Positions 26,141 through 34,834 of a stretch of DNA of 64,000 nt are shown in pieces. The first letter of the stretch is position 1. Every line of letters begins with the position of its first letter. The DNA comes from Microbacterium schleiferi. Its GTDB lineage: Bacteria; Actinomycetota; Actinomycetes; Actinomycetales; Microbacteriaceae. Both the position numbers and the translations under genes were made by a program. Under the pieces are notes generated by a model. That model was not told where the DNA came from. It did not search any database and worked only from the letters and a program-made list of their open reading frames with translations. The DNA lies in NCBI RefSeq assembly GCF_020781975.1, contig NZ_JAJGNI010000003.1, positions 1 to 64,000 on the forward strand, in the 5' to 3' direction.

Positions 26141-27396
26141 GCGCCCCGACCCACCCCCGAGAGCGAGCGCTGGCTGCCGCGTGGGCGCAGATTCCCCTTG
26201 CCCACGATCCGACGGCGGGACTCGGCTCGTTCACGCGGCGGCGGATCGAGCGGATGATCAGCATCGTCTTGGCCGTCGGCTCGGTCGCCCTCGGCGCCCA
26301 AGCGTTCGTGGCGGCGCTGGGCTCGGTGCAGGAACCCGAAGCCTGGCATGTCGCCTCCATGGTCGCCAACTTCGGGTCGCTGGCCGCTCTGCTGGTCACC
26401 TATATCGTGGGTCGGAGCATTGCACCGGCCGCCATAACCTTCTGCGCCGTCTTCGTCGCGACGCTCGTCGCCTGGCCCTTCGTCGTGGCGGGACAGGATA
26501 TTCCGCCGTCCGACCCGCCGTGGACGTGGTTCCTCGTCAGCGTGGTCACTGCCTCATCCATCATGTTCCTGCCCTTGGTGTGGCAGATGGCGTGGACCAT
26601 CTTCGTGCCCGTATTGTTCGGCATCACGCGCTTGGCGCAGGCTGGGTTCGCCGTCGACTTCTGGTGGCCGACGCTGCTGGATGTCTCGTTCGCCATCATC
26701 CTGGGCGGCGTCTTCGTGACGCTGGGGTGGATGTTCCGGTCGATCGCCGACAATGTCGACGAGTCTCGCCGCACCGCAGTGGAGACCTACACCGCCGCGG
26801 CGGTCACCGAAGCGGCTGAGAACGAGCGCGTCGCTGTCGCCGCCCTCATGCACGACAGCGTTCTGGCGGCCCTCATCGCTTCGGAGCGCGCACAAACGCC
26901 TCGGGAGCAGGGCCTTGCCGTGGCGATGGCACAGGAGGCGTTGACTCGCCTCGCGAACGCGGAATCCGATGCGGGGTTGGGTAGCGATGCGCCACGACGC
27001 TTCGCAACGCTCGTCGAAGAGGTGGAACGGGGTGCGCGCGGGCTGGGCGTCGACCTCGTCGTGGAGCGCGCGTATAGCCACGATGCTCCCGAGCTTCCGG
27101 GTCGCGCCGCTAACGCGCTGATCCTCGCGGCTATGCAGGCGATCGCGAACTCGATCGAGCACGCCGGCGGCATCGGCCTCACGGTTTCGGCCCGCCAGGA
27201 GCCCGACACCCAGCGGCTGCACCTCGAGGTGCAGGACCTCGGCGACGGGTTCGATCTCGACACGGTGCCGGATGATCGCCTCGGAATCCGCGGGTCGATC
27301 ATTGCTCGTGTCGCGGCCGTGGGAGGCACGGTCCACATCACCTCCGACTCGAACGGGACGCTCGTGCGCCTGACGTGGCAGGGGGCGCGCGCATGA
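26137..27396 (+). CDS. Membrane sensor histidine kinase (NarL-type partner)
   Basis: 419 residues. N-terminal half has about five to six membrane segments (about 45-205) and no obvious extracellular sensor domain. A coiled region follows, then a dimerisation helix with MHDSVLAALI (His239 as candidate phospho-acceptor, HisKA_3-like HD motif). The C-terminal ATPase domain has the N-box in IANSIEHAG and the G1 box DLGDGFD. It senses either the membrane itself or a signal through the third gene, with which it overlaps by ATGA. Confidence 0.85.
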   Translation: MSAPTHPRERALAAAWAQIPLAHDPTAGLGSFTRRRIERMISIVLAVGSVALGAQAFVAALGSVQEPEAWHVASMVANFGSLAALLVTYIVGRSIAPAAITFCAVFVATLVAWPFVVAGQDIPPSDPPWTWFLVSVVTASSIMFLPLVWQMAWTIFVPVLFGITRLAQAGFAVDFWWPTLLDVSFAIILGGVFVTLGWMFRSIADNVDESRRTAVETYTAAAVTEAAENERVAVAALMHDSVLAALIASERAQTPREQGLAVAMAQEALTRLANAESDAGLGSDAPRRFATLVEEVERGARGLGVDLVVERAYSHDAPELPGRAANALILAAMQAIANSIEHAGGIGLTVSARQEPDTQRLHLEVQDLGDGFDLDTVPDDRLGIRGSIIARVAAVGGTVHITSDSNGTLVRLTWQGARA

Positions 27397-28469
27397 TCAG
27401 TGTCCGTCGCCTGCTCATCGGCTTGGCCTTCGCGTTCACGGCCTACCTTGCCGTGCGCGGCCTATGGTGGACCGGCCCGTTCACCGAGCCCCTGGTGCTT
27501 GTCGCCGCCGTCGCCCTCTACGTCGTGACCACCGGTGTGGCACTGCTGTGGGGCAACCGGGACCCCGAAGACGACGACGTCACCCCGGACGCGCCAGGAT
27601 TGGCGCCGCGCGCGTCGTCCGATCGGATGCCGCTCGCGGCCGCTCTGATGGCGTTGGGTACCACGGTCGTCGTCCCCAACGCGCTGTCGCTCGCTGTGCC
27701 GCGCGAGGCAATCGAGGAGCCCTACGTCGTCTGGTATCTCGGCGGCATCGGCGCGCTGATGGTCATCGTCATGGTGAGGCGTCGCCCGATCTTCGCCTGG
27801 GTGGGTATCGGCATGCTGGCCGCCATCTCATGGTTCTGGCTCGGCATCCTCGACGCGCTCGAGAAGGGGCTTGTCGGCTCGATCCTCTGGGTCGGGCTGG
27901 CCCAGCTCCTGGTGATGCTCACCGACCGCGCGGCCAAAGACACCGCGAAGCTCGTGGAGCTGCAGCGGGCGGCCTCGGCGTGGCAGGCGGCCCACACCGT
28001 GCGTCAGCGCGAGCGCCGCGTTCAGATTCAGCGCGCACTGTCGGTCGCGGGCCCGGTGCTCGCGCGAACGATCGCGCAGGGTGGCGCGCTGACCCCCGAC
28101 GAACGCGTCGAGGCGCGACTTGCCGAGGGCAGTCTGCGCGATGAACTCCGCGGCGCCCGCCTGCTCGATGACGCTGTGCGTCACGAACTCGATGCGGCGC
28201 GTCGTCGGGGCGCGACAGTCACGGTTCTCGACGAGGGCGGGCTGGAGGGGGTCGATCCCGAGAGCCTGGCGAGCATCCGCGAGCGCCTCGTCGCTGCTCT
28301 GCGATCGGCGCGGTCGGATCGGGTCTACATTCGCACATCGCCCCACGAGAGCGTCGCGGTCACCGTTGTCGGTCGCTCGGATGCCGGCCGCGGGCTCAGT
28401 GACGAAGACACCGTCGACCTGTGGACCGAGATCACCCGGTTCCCTGCGGAGCCCGACATCCGGGCGTGA
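27393..28469 (+). CDS. Membrane protein of unknown function, partner of two-component system
   Basis: 358 residues, not recognised. Residues about 1-190 hold roughly six hydrophobic segments; residues 195-355 are cytoplasmic, Arg/Ala/Leu-rich and helical (about 195-275), then mixed (TVTVLDEGGLEGVDPESLASIRERLVAAL). The latter could be a degenerate kinase-like or signalling domain without ATP-binding motifs. ATG 27393 overlaps the kinase stop, so the longer open frame from 27375 is unlikely. Found as third gene of the operon; a strong hairpin follows, so the operon ends here. Confidence 0.7.
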   Translation: MISVRRLLIGLAFAFTAYLAVRGLWWTGPFTEPLVLVAAVALYVVTTGVALLWGNRDPEDDDVTPDAPGLAPRASSDRMPLAAALMALGTTVVVPNALSLAVPREAIEEPYVVWYLGGIGALMVIVMVRRRPIFAWVGIGMLAAISWFWLGILDALEKGLVGSILWVGLAQLLVMLTDRAAKDTAKLVELQRAASAWQAAHTVRQRERRVQIQRALSVAGPVLARTIAQGGALTPDERVEARLAEGSLRDELRGARLLDDAVRHELDAARRRGATVTVLDEGGLEGVDPESLASIRERLVAALRSARSDRVYIRTSPHESVAVTVVGRSDAGRGLSDEDTVDLWTEITRFPAEPDIRA

Positions 28470-28487
28470 CAACCACGTGAAAAGGAT

Positions 28488-28518
28488 GGTGGGGGTGGAC
28501 AGATAGTCCACCCCCACC
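28488..28518 (+). terminator. Perfect 13-bp hairpin after the two-component operon
   Basis: GGTGGGGGTGGAC (28488-28500), loop AGATA, GTCCACCCCCACC (28506-28518). It starts 19 nt after the operon stop; there is no T-run, as is common in high-GC actinobacteria. Confidence 0.7.
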
Positions 28519-28668
28519 TGTGCGGACGGTTACCCGAAAACCGGCCGCGTGGCCGAACCTGGGCCGCGTCACACGAGAGGTGACGGCGGTTCAGCCGAAC
28601 GCTACTGCGTTCCAGCTGTTCCAGTCTTGCCGAGCCGCAACGATTCGTCTGTAGGTATTTTGGGGGAC

Positions 28669-28701
28669 AAAATTGGCCTGCTCTAGGACCAGGCCAATTT
28701 T
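28669..28701 (-). terminator. Perfect 12-bp hairpin downstream of accE
   Basis: AAAATTGGCCTG (28669-28680), nine-base loop, CAGGCCAATTTT (28690-28701). For the minus-strand accD-accE operon it sits 11 nt after the stop and ends in TTTT, the classic intrinsic terminator layout. The other strand also ends in TTTT, so it can work in both directions. The ~150 bp between the two terminators holds nothing I can name. Confidence 0.75.
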
Positions 28702-28711
28702 CTCGGCGCGG

Positions 28712-28951
28712 TCAGCAGGGGGTGCGATTCCAGCCCAGTTCGCGCCGCAGCGGTTCCCGCAGCGCACGCTGCGACAGTGCCCAGGCCGACCGCCGGGGTT
28801 CGTCGGCTACCGCCTCGGCGTGCTCGGTGACATAGTGCTCGGCCACGACCGCGACTACCGCCGCTATCTCTTCGGCTGTCGCATCTCCGCGCACGATGTG
28901 GATCGGCACGGCGGGCTCGCGTTCTTCGGGCGCTGGTTCTCGGGTGCTCAT
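28712..28951 (-). CDS. accE: Acyl-CoA carboxylase epsilon subunit
   Basis: 79 residues. Small accessory protein that in actinobacteria binds AccD and stimulates carboxylase activity. Recognisable parts are the IHIVRGDATAEEIAAVVAVV helix-turn region near the middle and SAWALSQRALREPLRRELGW at the C-terminus, typical of AccE5/PccE. It follows accD by 6 nt and ends at a strong terminator. Confidence 0.88.
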   Translation of the reverse strand: MSTREPAPEEREPAVPIHIVRGDATAEEIAAVVAVVAEHYVTEHAEAVADEPRRSAWALSQRALREPLRRELGWNRTPC

Positions 28952-28957
28952 CGCGTC

Positions 28958-30547
28958 CTACAGCGGGATATTGCCGTGCTTCTTGGGCGGCAGGCTTGCG
29001 CGCTTGCCGCGGAGCGAGCGCAACGCCTTGGCGATGGACACGCGCGTCTGGGCCGGTTCGATGATCCCGTCGAGCTCACCGCGCTCGGCGGCCAGGAACG
29101 GGGATGCCACGTTGTAGGTGTATTCGTTGGCGAGCCGCGTGCGCACCGCAGCGACATCCTCCCCCGTCTCAGCCGCCTTCTTCAGCTCGCCGCGGTACAG
29201 GATGTTCACCGCGCCCTGCCCGCCCATCACGGCGATCTCGGCTGTCGGCCACGCGAGGTTGACGTCGGCGCCGAGCTGCTTGGAGCCCATCACGATGTAC
29301 GCGCCACCATAGGCCTTGCGGAGGATCACCGTCACCAGCGGAACGGTGGCCTCGGCGTAGGCGTAGAGCAATTTGGCGCCACGCCGGATCACGCCGGTCC
29401 ACTCCTGGTCGGTGCCGGGGAGATATCCGGGAACATCGACGAGGGTCACGATCGGCACCGAGAAGGCGTCGCAGAATCGCACGAAGCGGCTCGCCTTCTC
29501 ACCGGCCTCGATGTTCAGGGTTCCCGCCATCTGCGAGGGCTGGTTCGCGATGATGCCGACCGTCCGTCCCTCGATCCTGCCGAACCCGATCACGATGTTC
29601 GGGGCGAACAACGGCTGCACCTCGAGGAAGTCGCTCTCATCGACAATGTGGCCGATGACCTCGTGGATGTCGTAGGGCTGGTTCGGGGAGTCCGGGATGA
29701 TCGCGTTCAGGGCGCGGTCGGCATCCGTCGTCTCCCACTCGAACGGGCTCTCGTACTCGGGGATCTCCGACAGGTTGTTGTCGGGGAGGAATCCGAGCAT
29801 TGTGCGGACGTAGTCGATCGCGTCGTCTTCGTCCTCGGCGAGGTAGTGGGCAACTCCCGACCGAGTGTTGTGGGTGTAGGCGCCGCCGAGTTCTTCCATC
29901 CCGACGTCCTCGCCGGTGACGGTCTTGATGACATCGGGGCCGGTCACGAACATCTGGCTGGTCTTGTCGACCATGATGACGAAGTCGGTGAGGGCGGGGG
30001 AGTACACGGCGCCGCCGGCGGCTGGCCCCATGATGATCGAGATCTGCGGGATGACACCCGACGCCCGCGTGTTGAGGCGGAAGATCTCGCCGTATTTGCC
30101 GAGGGCCACCACTCCCTCCTGGATGCGGGCGCCGCCGGAGTCCAGGATGCCGATGATCGGCATCCCGCAACGCAGAGCCAGCTCCATGACCTTGATGATC
30201 TTCTCGCCGGCGACTTCGCCGAGCGACCCGCCGAACGTCGAGAAGTCCTGGGCGTAGACCGCTACCGTGCGGCCGTGGATCGTTCCGGTTCCGGTGACGA
30301 CGGAGTCGCCGTAGGGGCGCGACTTGTCCATCCCAAAGGCTGTCGTGCGGTGCCGCACGTATTCGTCGAGCTCGGTGAAGCTGCCGGGATCGACGAGCAG
30401 CTCGATGCGCTCACGGGCCGTGAGCTTGCCCTTGGCGTGCTGCTTCTCGCGGGCTGACTCCTCGGCGGAGACGACAGCCTCCTGGTAGCGCGCGCGCAGG
30501 TCGGCGATCTTGCCGGCCGTCGTGAACAGGTCGTTGTCGTCGGTCAC
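28958..30547 (-). CDS. accD: Acyl-CoA carboxylase beta subunit (carboxyltransferase)
   Basis: Transfers carboxyl from biotinyl-AccA to acetyl-CoA or propionyl-CoA (AccD5/PccB type). 529 residues. N-terminal crotonase-like half with the [15 protein letters not shown] start, [15 protein letters not shown] and the oxyanion-hole [10 protein letters not shown]-terminal half with [11 protein letters not shown] and the second oxyanion-hole [17 protein letters not shown]. Start is GTG 30547 with GGAGG immediately upstream, and a TAGTGT box also ends 6 nt before it. The alpha subunit lies about 5.6 kb away on the same strand. Confidence 0.95.
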   Translation of the reverse strand: MTDDNDLFTTAGKIADLRARYQEAVVSAEESAREKQHAKGKLTARERIELLVDPGSFTELDEYVRHRTTAFGMDKSRPYGDSVVTGTGTIHGRTVAVYAQDFSTFGGSLGEVAGEKIIKVMELALRCGMPIIGILDSGGARIQEGVVALGKYGEIFRLNTRASGVIPQISIIMGPAAGGAVYSPALTDFVIMVDKTSQMFVTGPDVIKTVTGEDVGMEELGGAYTHNTRSGVAHYLAEDEDDAIDYVRTMLGFLPDNNLSEIPEYESPFEWETTDADRALNAIIPDSPNQPYDIHEVIGHIVDESDFLEVQPLFAPNIVIGFGRIEGRTVGIIANQPSQMAGTLNIEAGEKASRFVRFCDAFSVPIVTLVDVPGYLPGTDQEWTGVIRRGAKLLYAYAEATVPLVTVILRKAYGGAYIVMGSKQLGADVNLAWPTAEIAVMGGQGAVNILYRGELKKAAETGEDVAAVRTRLANEYTYNVASPFLAAERGELDGIIEPAQTRVSIAKALRSLRGKRASLPPKKHGNIPL

Positions 30548-30553
30548 GCCTCC

Positions 30554-30559
30554 ACACTA
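30554..30559 (-). promoter_or_regulatory. Leaderless-type -10 box (TAGTGT) for accD
   Basis: TAGTGT (minus strand), then GGAGGC, then GTG 30547. The GGAGG could also be read as a ribosome site of a longer transcript, so both leadered and leaderless messages are possible. Confidence 0.4.
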
Positions 30560-30654
30560 TCGGCGTGTCGCGGGAAGCCCTTGGAGACCAGCGACAACGC
30601 GCCGCGGCATCCGTTATGCCTTTCCCGATGCGGAGGCGGTGGTCATTGCCCTCC

Positions 30655-30712
30655 CGGAGGTAGGCGATATCCCCGGCGTAGGCCGTTTGGTGGGGGAATC
30701 TGCCTACCTCCG
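30655..30712. promoter_or_regulatory. Long inverted repeat in the accD-birA divergent region
   Basis: CGGAGGTAGGC (30655-30665) and GCCTACCTCCG (30702-30712) are perfect inverted repeats; CCCC (30671-30674) and GGGG (30692-30695) extend the pairing imperfectly. It lies about 110 bp upstream of accD and 65 bp upstream of birA, in the only gap shared by the two biotin-linked promoters. It may be an operator for a lipid or biotin regulator, or an RNA hairpin on a longer transcript. Confidence 0.5.
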
Positions 30713-30764
30713 CGATTTCTCCTACCGTGACGATTCGCGTCGGGGTGGCCGGGACCGGCGGCCC

Positions 30765-30770
30765 TACAGT
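30765..30770 (+). promoter_or_regulatory. Leaderless-type -10 box (TACAGT) for birA
   Basis: TACAGT is followed by GAACGG and ATG 30777. This excludes the long in-frame extension starting near 30510, which would translate the whole divergent promoter region. Confidence 0.5.
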
Positions 30771-30776
30771 GAACGG

Positions 30777-31568
30777 ATGCAGGCAGTCGACTTTCCGCGG
30801 GCGGCGATCATTGCGGGCCGGCTGGATGTGGTCGCCCACACCGGGTCCACGAACGCCGATCTTCTGGCGGCGGTGGCGGGGGAGCCGGATGCCTACCCCC
30901 ACCTCTCGGTGCTGGTCACCGACGACCAGCGGGCAGGACGAGGGCGCCTGGATCGCACGTGGACTGCACCGGCCGGCGCTGCCCTGGCGATCTCGGTTCT
31001 TGTCCGCGTACCCGGCATCCGCACCGAGCGGCGAGGGTGGGTGCCACTGATCGCCGGCGCGGCGATGACGCTCGCGATTCGGGGTCTGTTCGCGCCTCCA
31101 AACGAAGGAGACGGCTCACGCGTGGCGCTGAAGTGGCCGAACGACGTTCTCATTGACGGCGCAAAGGTGTGCGGCATCCTGTCGCAGATGGTGCCGGGGC
31201 AGCCCGACGCCATCGTCGTGGGGGCGGGGGTCAATACGCTGATGACGCCCGAGCAGCTTCCTGTGCCCACGGCGACCTCGTTGGCGATCGCCGGAGCACA
31301 CGTCGACGCCGACCGGCTGCTCGCGGACTACCTCAGCGCACTCGACCGGATGCTGGCAGCTGCGGCATCCGCCGATGCATTCGCCCGTGTGCGTACCGAG
31401 GTGCGGGGCGTCTGCGCGACACTCGGGCGCCAGGTTCGCGTGATGCTGCCCGACGAGCGGACGCTGGAGGGACGCGCGACCGGGCTCGACGACGCCGGGC
31501 GACTCATCGTCGCGGTCGGTGGCGAATCGGTGCCCGTCGCGGCGGGGGACGTCATCCATGTCCGCTGA
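30777..31568 (+). CDS. birA: Biotin-[acyl-CoA carboxylase] ligase
   Basis: Attaches biotin to the AccA carrier lysine through biotinyl-AMP. 263 residues, class I: there is no N-terminal DNA-binding domain, so it does not itself repress genes. Motifs: GSTNADLLA, QRAGRGRLDRTWTAP (biotin/adenylate loop), LKWPNDVLIDGAKVCGIL, VVGAGVN, and a C-terminal SH3-like domain. Divergent from accD, the gene pair seen in mycobacteria; next gene 18 nt downstream. Confidence 0.93.
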   Translation: MQAVDFPRAAIIAGRLDVVAHTGSTNADLLAAVAGEPDAYPHLSVLVTDDQRAGRGRLDRTWTAPAGAALAISVLVRVPGIRTERRGWVPLIAGAAMTLAIRGLFAPPNEGDGSRVALKWPNDVLIDGAKVCGILSQMVPGQPDAIVVGAGVNTLMTPEQLPVPTATSLAIAGAHVDADRLLADYLSALDRMLAAAASADAFARVRTEVRGVCATLGRQVRVMLPDERTLEGRATGLDDAGRLIVAVGGESVPVAAGDVIHVR

Positions 31569-31586
31569 GACCCCCACAATGGGGGT

Positions 31587-32162
31587 ATGTCGCTGCAGCC
31601 GGGCACCGGGTCGTCGGGGTACTCCCCGTCGCCGACCTCTGTCGGGCGCCCGCTGGCTCCGGCGCCCGGCGTTTCGACGCCCGAGCTGCTGATCGCAAAG
31701 ATCCGGGGTCGCAGGCCCGCGCTGATCCTGTCGGCGATCGCACTGATCGCGGTAGCCGCAGCCGCCGGGTATTTCTACGACAACCTGCCGGCGCCCTTCG
31801 AGAACTGGATGCTGCTGGCAGCGGCTGCCGTGGTCATCTTCGTGCTGGTCTTCCTGCCGTTCCTTGCCTGGCGAGCGCACGTCTACACGATCACGACGCG
31901 GCGCGTCATCGAGCGCAGCGGTCTGTTCGTGACGCGGCGGCGCGAACTCGCGCACGTTCGCGGGTACTCGGTTCAGATGCGCCGGGGCCCGCTGCAGCGC
32001 CTCGCCAGCAGCGGCACACTCATCCTTTCGAACGGTGTCGACGCACCGATGCGGATGACCCGCGTCCCCCAGGTCGCGCTCGTCCACGAGGTGCTCATCG
32101 ACCAGGTCGAGGTCAATCAGATCCTCGCTCACCGCGACGGGCAGACGCCTCCCGAGTCCTGA
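31587..32162 (+). CDS. PH-domain (bPH2-type) membrane protein
   Basis: 191 residues. A Pro/Ser-rich N-terminus (1-45) is followed by two membrane segments (about 48-68 and 75-95) and then a bacterial PH-like domain of type 2 (about 97-175: YTITTRRVIERSGLFVTRRRELAHVRGYSVQ). The homologous gene sits between birA and purK in mycobacteria (Rv3278c). Function unknown. CACAAT lies 6 nt before ATG 31587, a weaker version of the leaderless box. Confidence 0.85.
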   Translation: MSLQPGTGSSGYSPSPTSVGRPLAPAPGVSTPELLIAKIRGRRPALILSAIALIAVAAAAGYFYDNLPAPFENWMLLAAAAVVIFVLVFLPFLAWRAHVYTITTRRVIERSGLFVTRRRELAHVRGYSVQMRRGPLQRLASSGTLILSNGVDAPMRMTRVPQVALVHEVLIDQVEVNQILAHRDGQTPPES

Positions 32163-32240
32163 GCCGACCCGGGCCTGCACGCGACCGACGCGAGCGATCG
32201 CCCGGTTCGCGAGAGAATGGATCCGAACGGGAGGACTGCT

Positions 32241-33377
32241 ATGACCTATCGCGTCGGTGTGATCGGCGGCGGACAGCTGGCGAGGATGATGATCGCGCCC
32301 GCTGTCGAACTCGGCGTCGAGATCCGGGTGCTGGCTGAGCAGGAGGGGATGGCAGCGGCGCTTGCTGCCACCGCGGTCGGCGACTACCGAGATGCCGACA
32401 CGGTGCTTGCCTTCGCACGCGAGGTCGATGTCATCACCTTCGACCACGAACATGTGCCACAGCAGGTGCTGCACGCGTTGGTGGACTCAGGAATCGCGGT
32501 GCACCCCGGTCCCGACGCCCTCCGGTACGCGCAAGACAAACTGCTGATGCGCACGCGGCTGCAGGAAATGGGGATGCCGCAGCCCGACTGGGCAGCTGCC
32601 ACCGGTCCGGATGAACTCGGCGCTTTCCTCGATGCCCACGGTGGGCGCGCCGTGGTCAAGACTCCTCGCGGAGGGTACGACGGTAAGGGCGTGCGCGTCG
32701 TATCGTCGCCGGACGGCGCCGCGGACTGGTTCACGGCTCTGGCTGAGGATGCCGGGGGCGGCGCGCTGCTGGTCGAGGAACTGGTCGAGTTCACCCGGGA
32801 GCTCGCGCAGCAGGTGGCCCGCACGCCGTCGGGCGCGGTTCGCGCCTATCCCGTGGTCGAGACCGTGCAGCGCGACGGTGTCTGCGCCGAGGTTCTTGCG
32901 CCGGCACCCGGTGCCAGTCCCCGGCTCACGGCGGCTGCCGCCGAGGTGGGCGAGCGGATCGCGGAGGGACTCGACGTGACCGGGATGCTCGCGGTCGAAC
33001 TGTTCGAGACGGCGGATGACCGCATCCTCGTCAACGAGCTCGCCATGCGCCCGCACAACAGCGGCCATTGGAGCCAGGACGGCGCCGTCACCAGCCAGTT
33101 CGAACAGCACCTGCGTGCCGTTCTCGACCTCCCGCTGGGGGACACCTCGCCGATCGCGCCGTGGTCGGTGATGATCAACATCCTCGGCGGACCCAGCGAG
33201 GGCGGCCTGTCGGAGCGGTTCGCGGCTTCGATGGCGCAGCATCCGTCCGCCCACATCCACACGTACGGCAAGGATCCGCGACCGGGGCGCAAGGTCGGAC
33301 ACGTGAACGCCGTCGGCACTGACCTCGACGACGTCGTCTACGACGCTCGCGCGGCAGCCGCGTTCTTCCAGGACTGA
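32241..33377 (+). CDS. purK: 5-(carboxyamino)imidazole ribonucleotide synthase
   Basis: ATP-dependent carboxylation of AIR to N5-CAIR in purine synthesis; the product is used by PurE, encoded 0.9 kb downstream. 378 residues, ATP-grasp fold. RVGVIGGGQLARMM at the N-terminus, KTPRGGYDGKGVR in the ATP lid, EVLAPAPGA and NELAMRPHNSGHWS in the catalytic part. ATG 32241 has GGGAGGA 6-12 nt upstream; the earlier in-frame ATG 32217 lacks one. Confidence 0.94.
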   Translation: MTYRVGVIGGGQLARMMIAPAVELGVEIRVLAEQEGMAAALAATAVGDYRDADTVLAFAREVDVITFDHEHVPQQVLHALVDSGIAVHPGPDALRYAQDKLLMRTRLQEMGMPQPDWAAATGPDELGAFLDAHGGRAVVKTPRGGYDGKGVRVVSSPDGAADWFTALAEDAGGGALLVEELVEFTRELAQQVARTPSGAVRAYPVVETVQRDGVCAEVLAPAPGASPRLTAAAAEVGERIAEGLDVTGMLAVELFETADDRILVNELAMRPHNSGHWSQDGAVTSQFEQHLRAVLDLPLGDTSPIAPWSVMINILGGPSEGGLSERFAASMAQHPSAHIHTYGKDPRPGRKVGHVNAVGTDLDDVVYDARAAAAFFQD

Positions 33378-33404
33378 CCCGATTGCCGGGCGTCGGACGG
33401 ATGC

Positions 33405-34256
33405 CTAGTTCGAGGGCAAGCCGCGCCCTGTGAGCCAGGCGCGCATCCGGTCGCGGCCGTTGAGGCCCGCCGCATCCTTCACGCGACGGATGACGGCCCG
33501 ACTCCATCCCGTCGGGCGTCCCTGACTCGCGTGGTAGGCGGCGATCTCGGTGTCGTAGGCGGCGACGTCGGCATCCGTGATGGGGGAGTAGCGCTCGCGG
33601 GAGTGCACGACGCTCGGTGCGAGGCGTGGCTTGATTCCCGCGGTGTCGGCGGGATCGGGATACCCCACCGCGAGGCCGAACGCCACCATCGCCCGGTCGG
33701 GGAGGCCGATCAGCTCCGCGGCGCGCTCGGGGTTGTTGCGAACCGAACCGAGATAGCAGGTGCCGAGCCCGAGCGACTCCGCCGCGACGACGGCGTTCTG
33801 TGCGGCGAGAGCAGCATCGACGAACGCGACAAGGGTGGACTCGAGGTAGTCCGCCGCCTCATCGGCTGCACCTTCGGCCGCCGCGATTGCCGAGGCCCGC
33901 GCCCAGTCCGCGATGAACAGCAGGATGACGGGTGCGTCGGCGACGAAGGTGCTCGTACCCACCTCGTCCACGAGAGCGCGCATGGTCGCGGCATCCCGTA
34001 TCTCAACGACGCTCCACAGCTGCAGGTTCGAGGAACTCGCCGCCGACTGGGCGGCAGCGAGCATCGCGGTGATCGCCTGGTCGCTGACTGGTGCGTCAGT
34101 GAAGTGGCGCACAGTGTGGTGATGAAGCAGCCCCGCGAGGGTTGCCGAGTCGCGCAGGGCCGACTCGGTCAGCGCGGGAGCCGCATCGCCGTAGCGGGCG
34201 TGCAGCAGAGCGTCGATGTCGAGGTTCCCTCGGGCGGAAGCGGTGGACTCGGTCAC
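33405..34256 (-). CDS. Nitroreductase-family NAD(P)H-dependent flavin oxidoreductase
   Basis: 283 residues, NfsA/FRP-like FMN enzyme. HHTVRHFTDAPVSD (FMN phosphate contact), SAASSSNLQLWSV, and LGLGTCYLGSVRNNP then FGLAVGYPD are the family landmarks; the C-terminal arm is basic. Substrate (nitro compounds, flavin, quinone or disulfide) cannot be inferred. GTG 34256 is preferred because GAAGGGAG lies 7-14 nt upstream; the in-frame start 16 codons further up extends to the purE promoter. It is inserted between purK and purE on the opposite strand. Confidence 0.83.
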   Translation of the reverse strand: MTESTASARGNLDIDALLHARYGDAAPALTESALRDSATLAGLLHHHTVRHFTDAPVSDQAITAMLAAAQSAASSSNLQLWSVVEIRDAATMRALVDEVGTSTFVADAPVILLFIADWARASAIAAAEGAADEAADYLESTLVAFVDAALAAQNAVVAAESLGLGTCYLGSVRNNPERAAELIGLPDRAMVAFGLAVGYPDPADTAGIKPRLAPSVVHSRERYSPITDADVAAYDTEIAAYHASQGRPTGWSRAVIRRVKDAAGLNGRDRMRAWLTGRGLPSN

Positions 34257-34306
34257 AGATTCTCCCTTCGGGGGTGCCGTTCCGGGCAATCCCCAGCCAT
34301 GCACCC

Positions 34307-34312
34307 TAGCCT
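34307..34312 (+). promoter_or_regulatory. Leaderless-type -10 box (TAGCCT) for purE
   Basis: TAGCCT, then GGTCCG, then GTG 34319. It supports the GTG start of purE and shows that purE-LCP has a promoter separate from purK. Confidence 0.45.
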
Positions 34313-34318
34313 GGTCCG

Positions 34319-34834
34319 GTGACCGCTGCGCTCCACAGTTCCCCTGCCCCGCTCGTCGGTGTCGTCATGGGCTCGGACTCCGACTGGCGCGTCATGAGCG
34401 ACGCCTCTCAGGCGCTGACGGACTTCGGCGTACCCCACGAGGTCGAGGTCGTTTCCGCCCACCGCACACCCGACAAGCTCGTTGCCTACGGCCGCGAGGC
34501 GCGAGGGCGCGGCATCCGTGTCATCATCGCCGGCGCCGGCGGGGCAGCTCACCTGCCCGGCATGCTCGCCTCGGTCACGGCACTTCCGGTCATCGGCGTT
34601 CCCGTTCCCTTGGCCACCCTCGACGGGTTGGACTCGCTCCTCAGCATCGTTCAGATGCCCGCTGGCATCCCGGTGGCAACAGTGTCGATCGGCGGTGCTC
34701 GCAACGCAGGGCTGTTGGCGGTGCGGATGCTGGGAATCGCCGATCCCGCCCACGCCGATGCGATCGAGACCTACGCGCGCGATCTCGAGGGTGTCGTTGA
34801 GGAGAAGAACCGGCGGCTCAAGGAGGCGCTGTGA
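34319..34834 (+). CDS. purE: N5-carboxyaminoimidazole ribonucleotide mutase
   Basis: Converts N5-CAIR to CAIR. 171 residues, octameric PurE class [14 protein letters not shown] and SAHRTPDKL, with the conserved Ser/Asp and catalytic His, are followed by [11 protein letters not shown] and [10 protein letters not shown]. Starts with GTG after a TANNNT box; its stop overlaps the LCP gene start (GTGA), coupling purine synthesis and wall assembly genes as in mycobacteria. Confidence 0.94.
   Translation: MTAALHSSPAPLVGVVMGSDSDWRVMSDASQALTDFGVPHEVEVVSAHRTPDKLVAYGREARGRGIRVIIAGAGGAAHLPGMLASVTALPVIGVPVPLATLDGLDSLLSIVQMPAGIPVATVSIGGARNAGLLAVRMLGIADPAHADAIETYARDLEGVVEEKNRRLKEAL

Noticed and set aside
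28673..30457. 594-codon open frame on the plus strand opposite accE/accD
   Set aside because: Antisense shadow of the carboxylase genes, composed mainly of Arg/His/Asp/Gly/Val, and crossing the terminator of the real operon.
30510..30776. Extended in-frame start for birA
   Set aside because: It would translate the whole divergent control region; ATG 30777 has a TANNNT box and gives the normal class I length.
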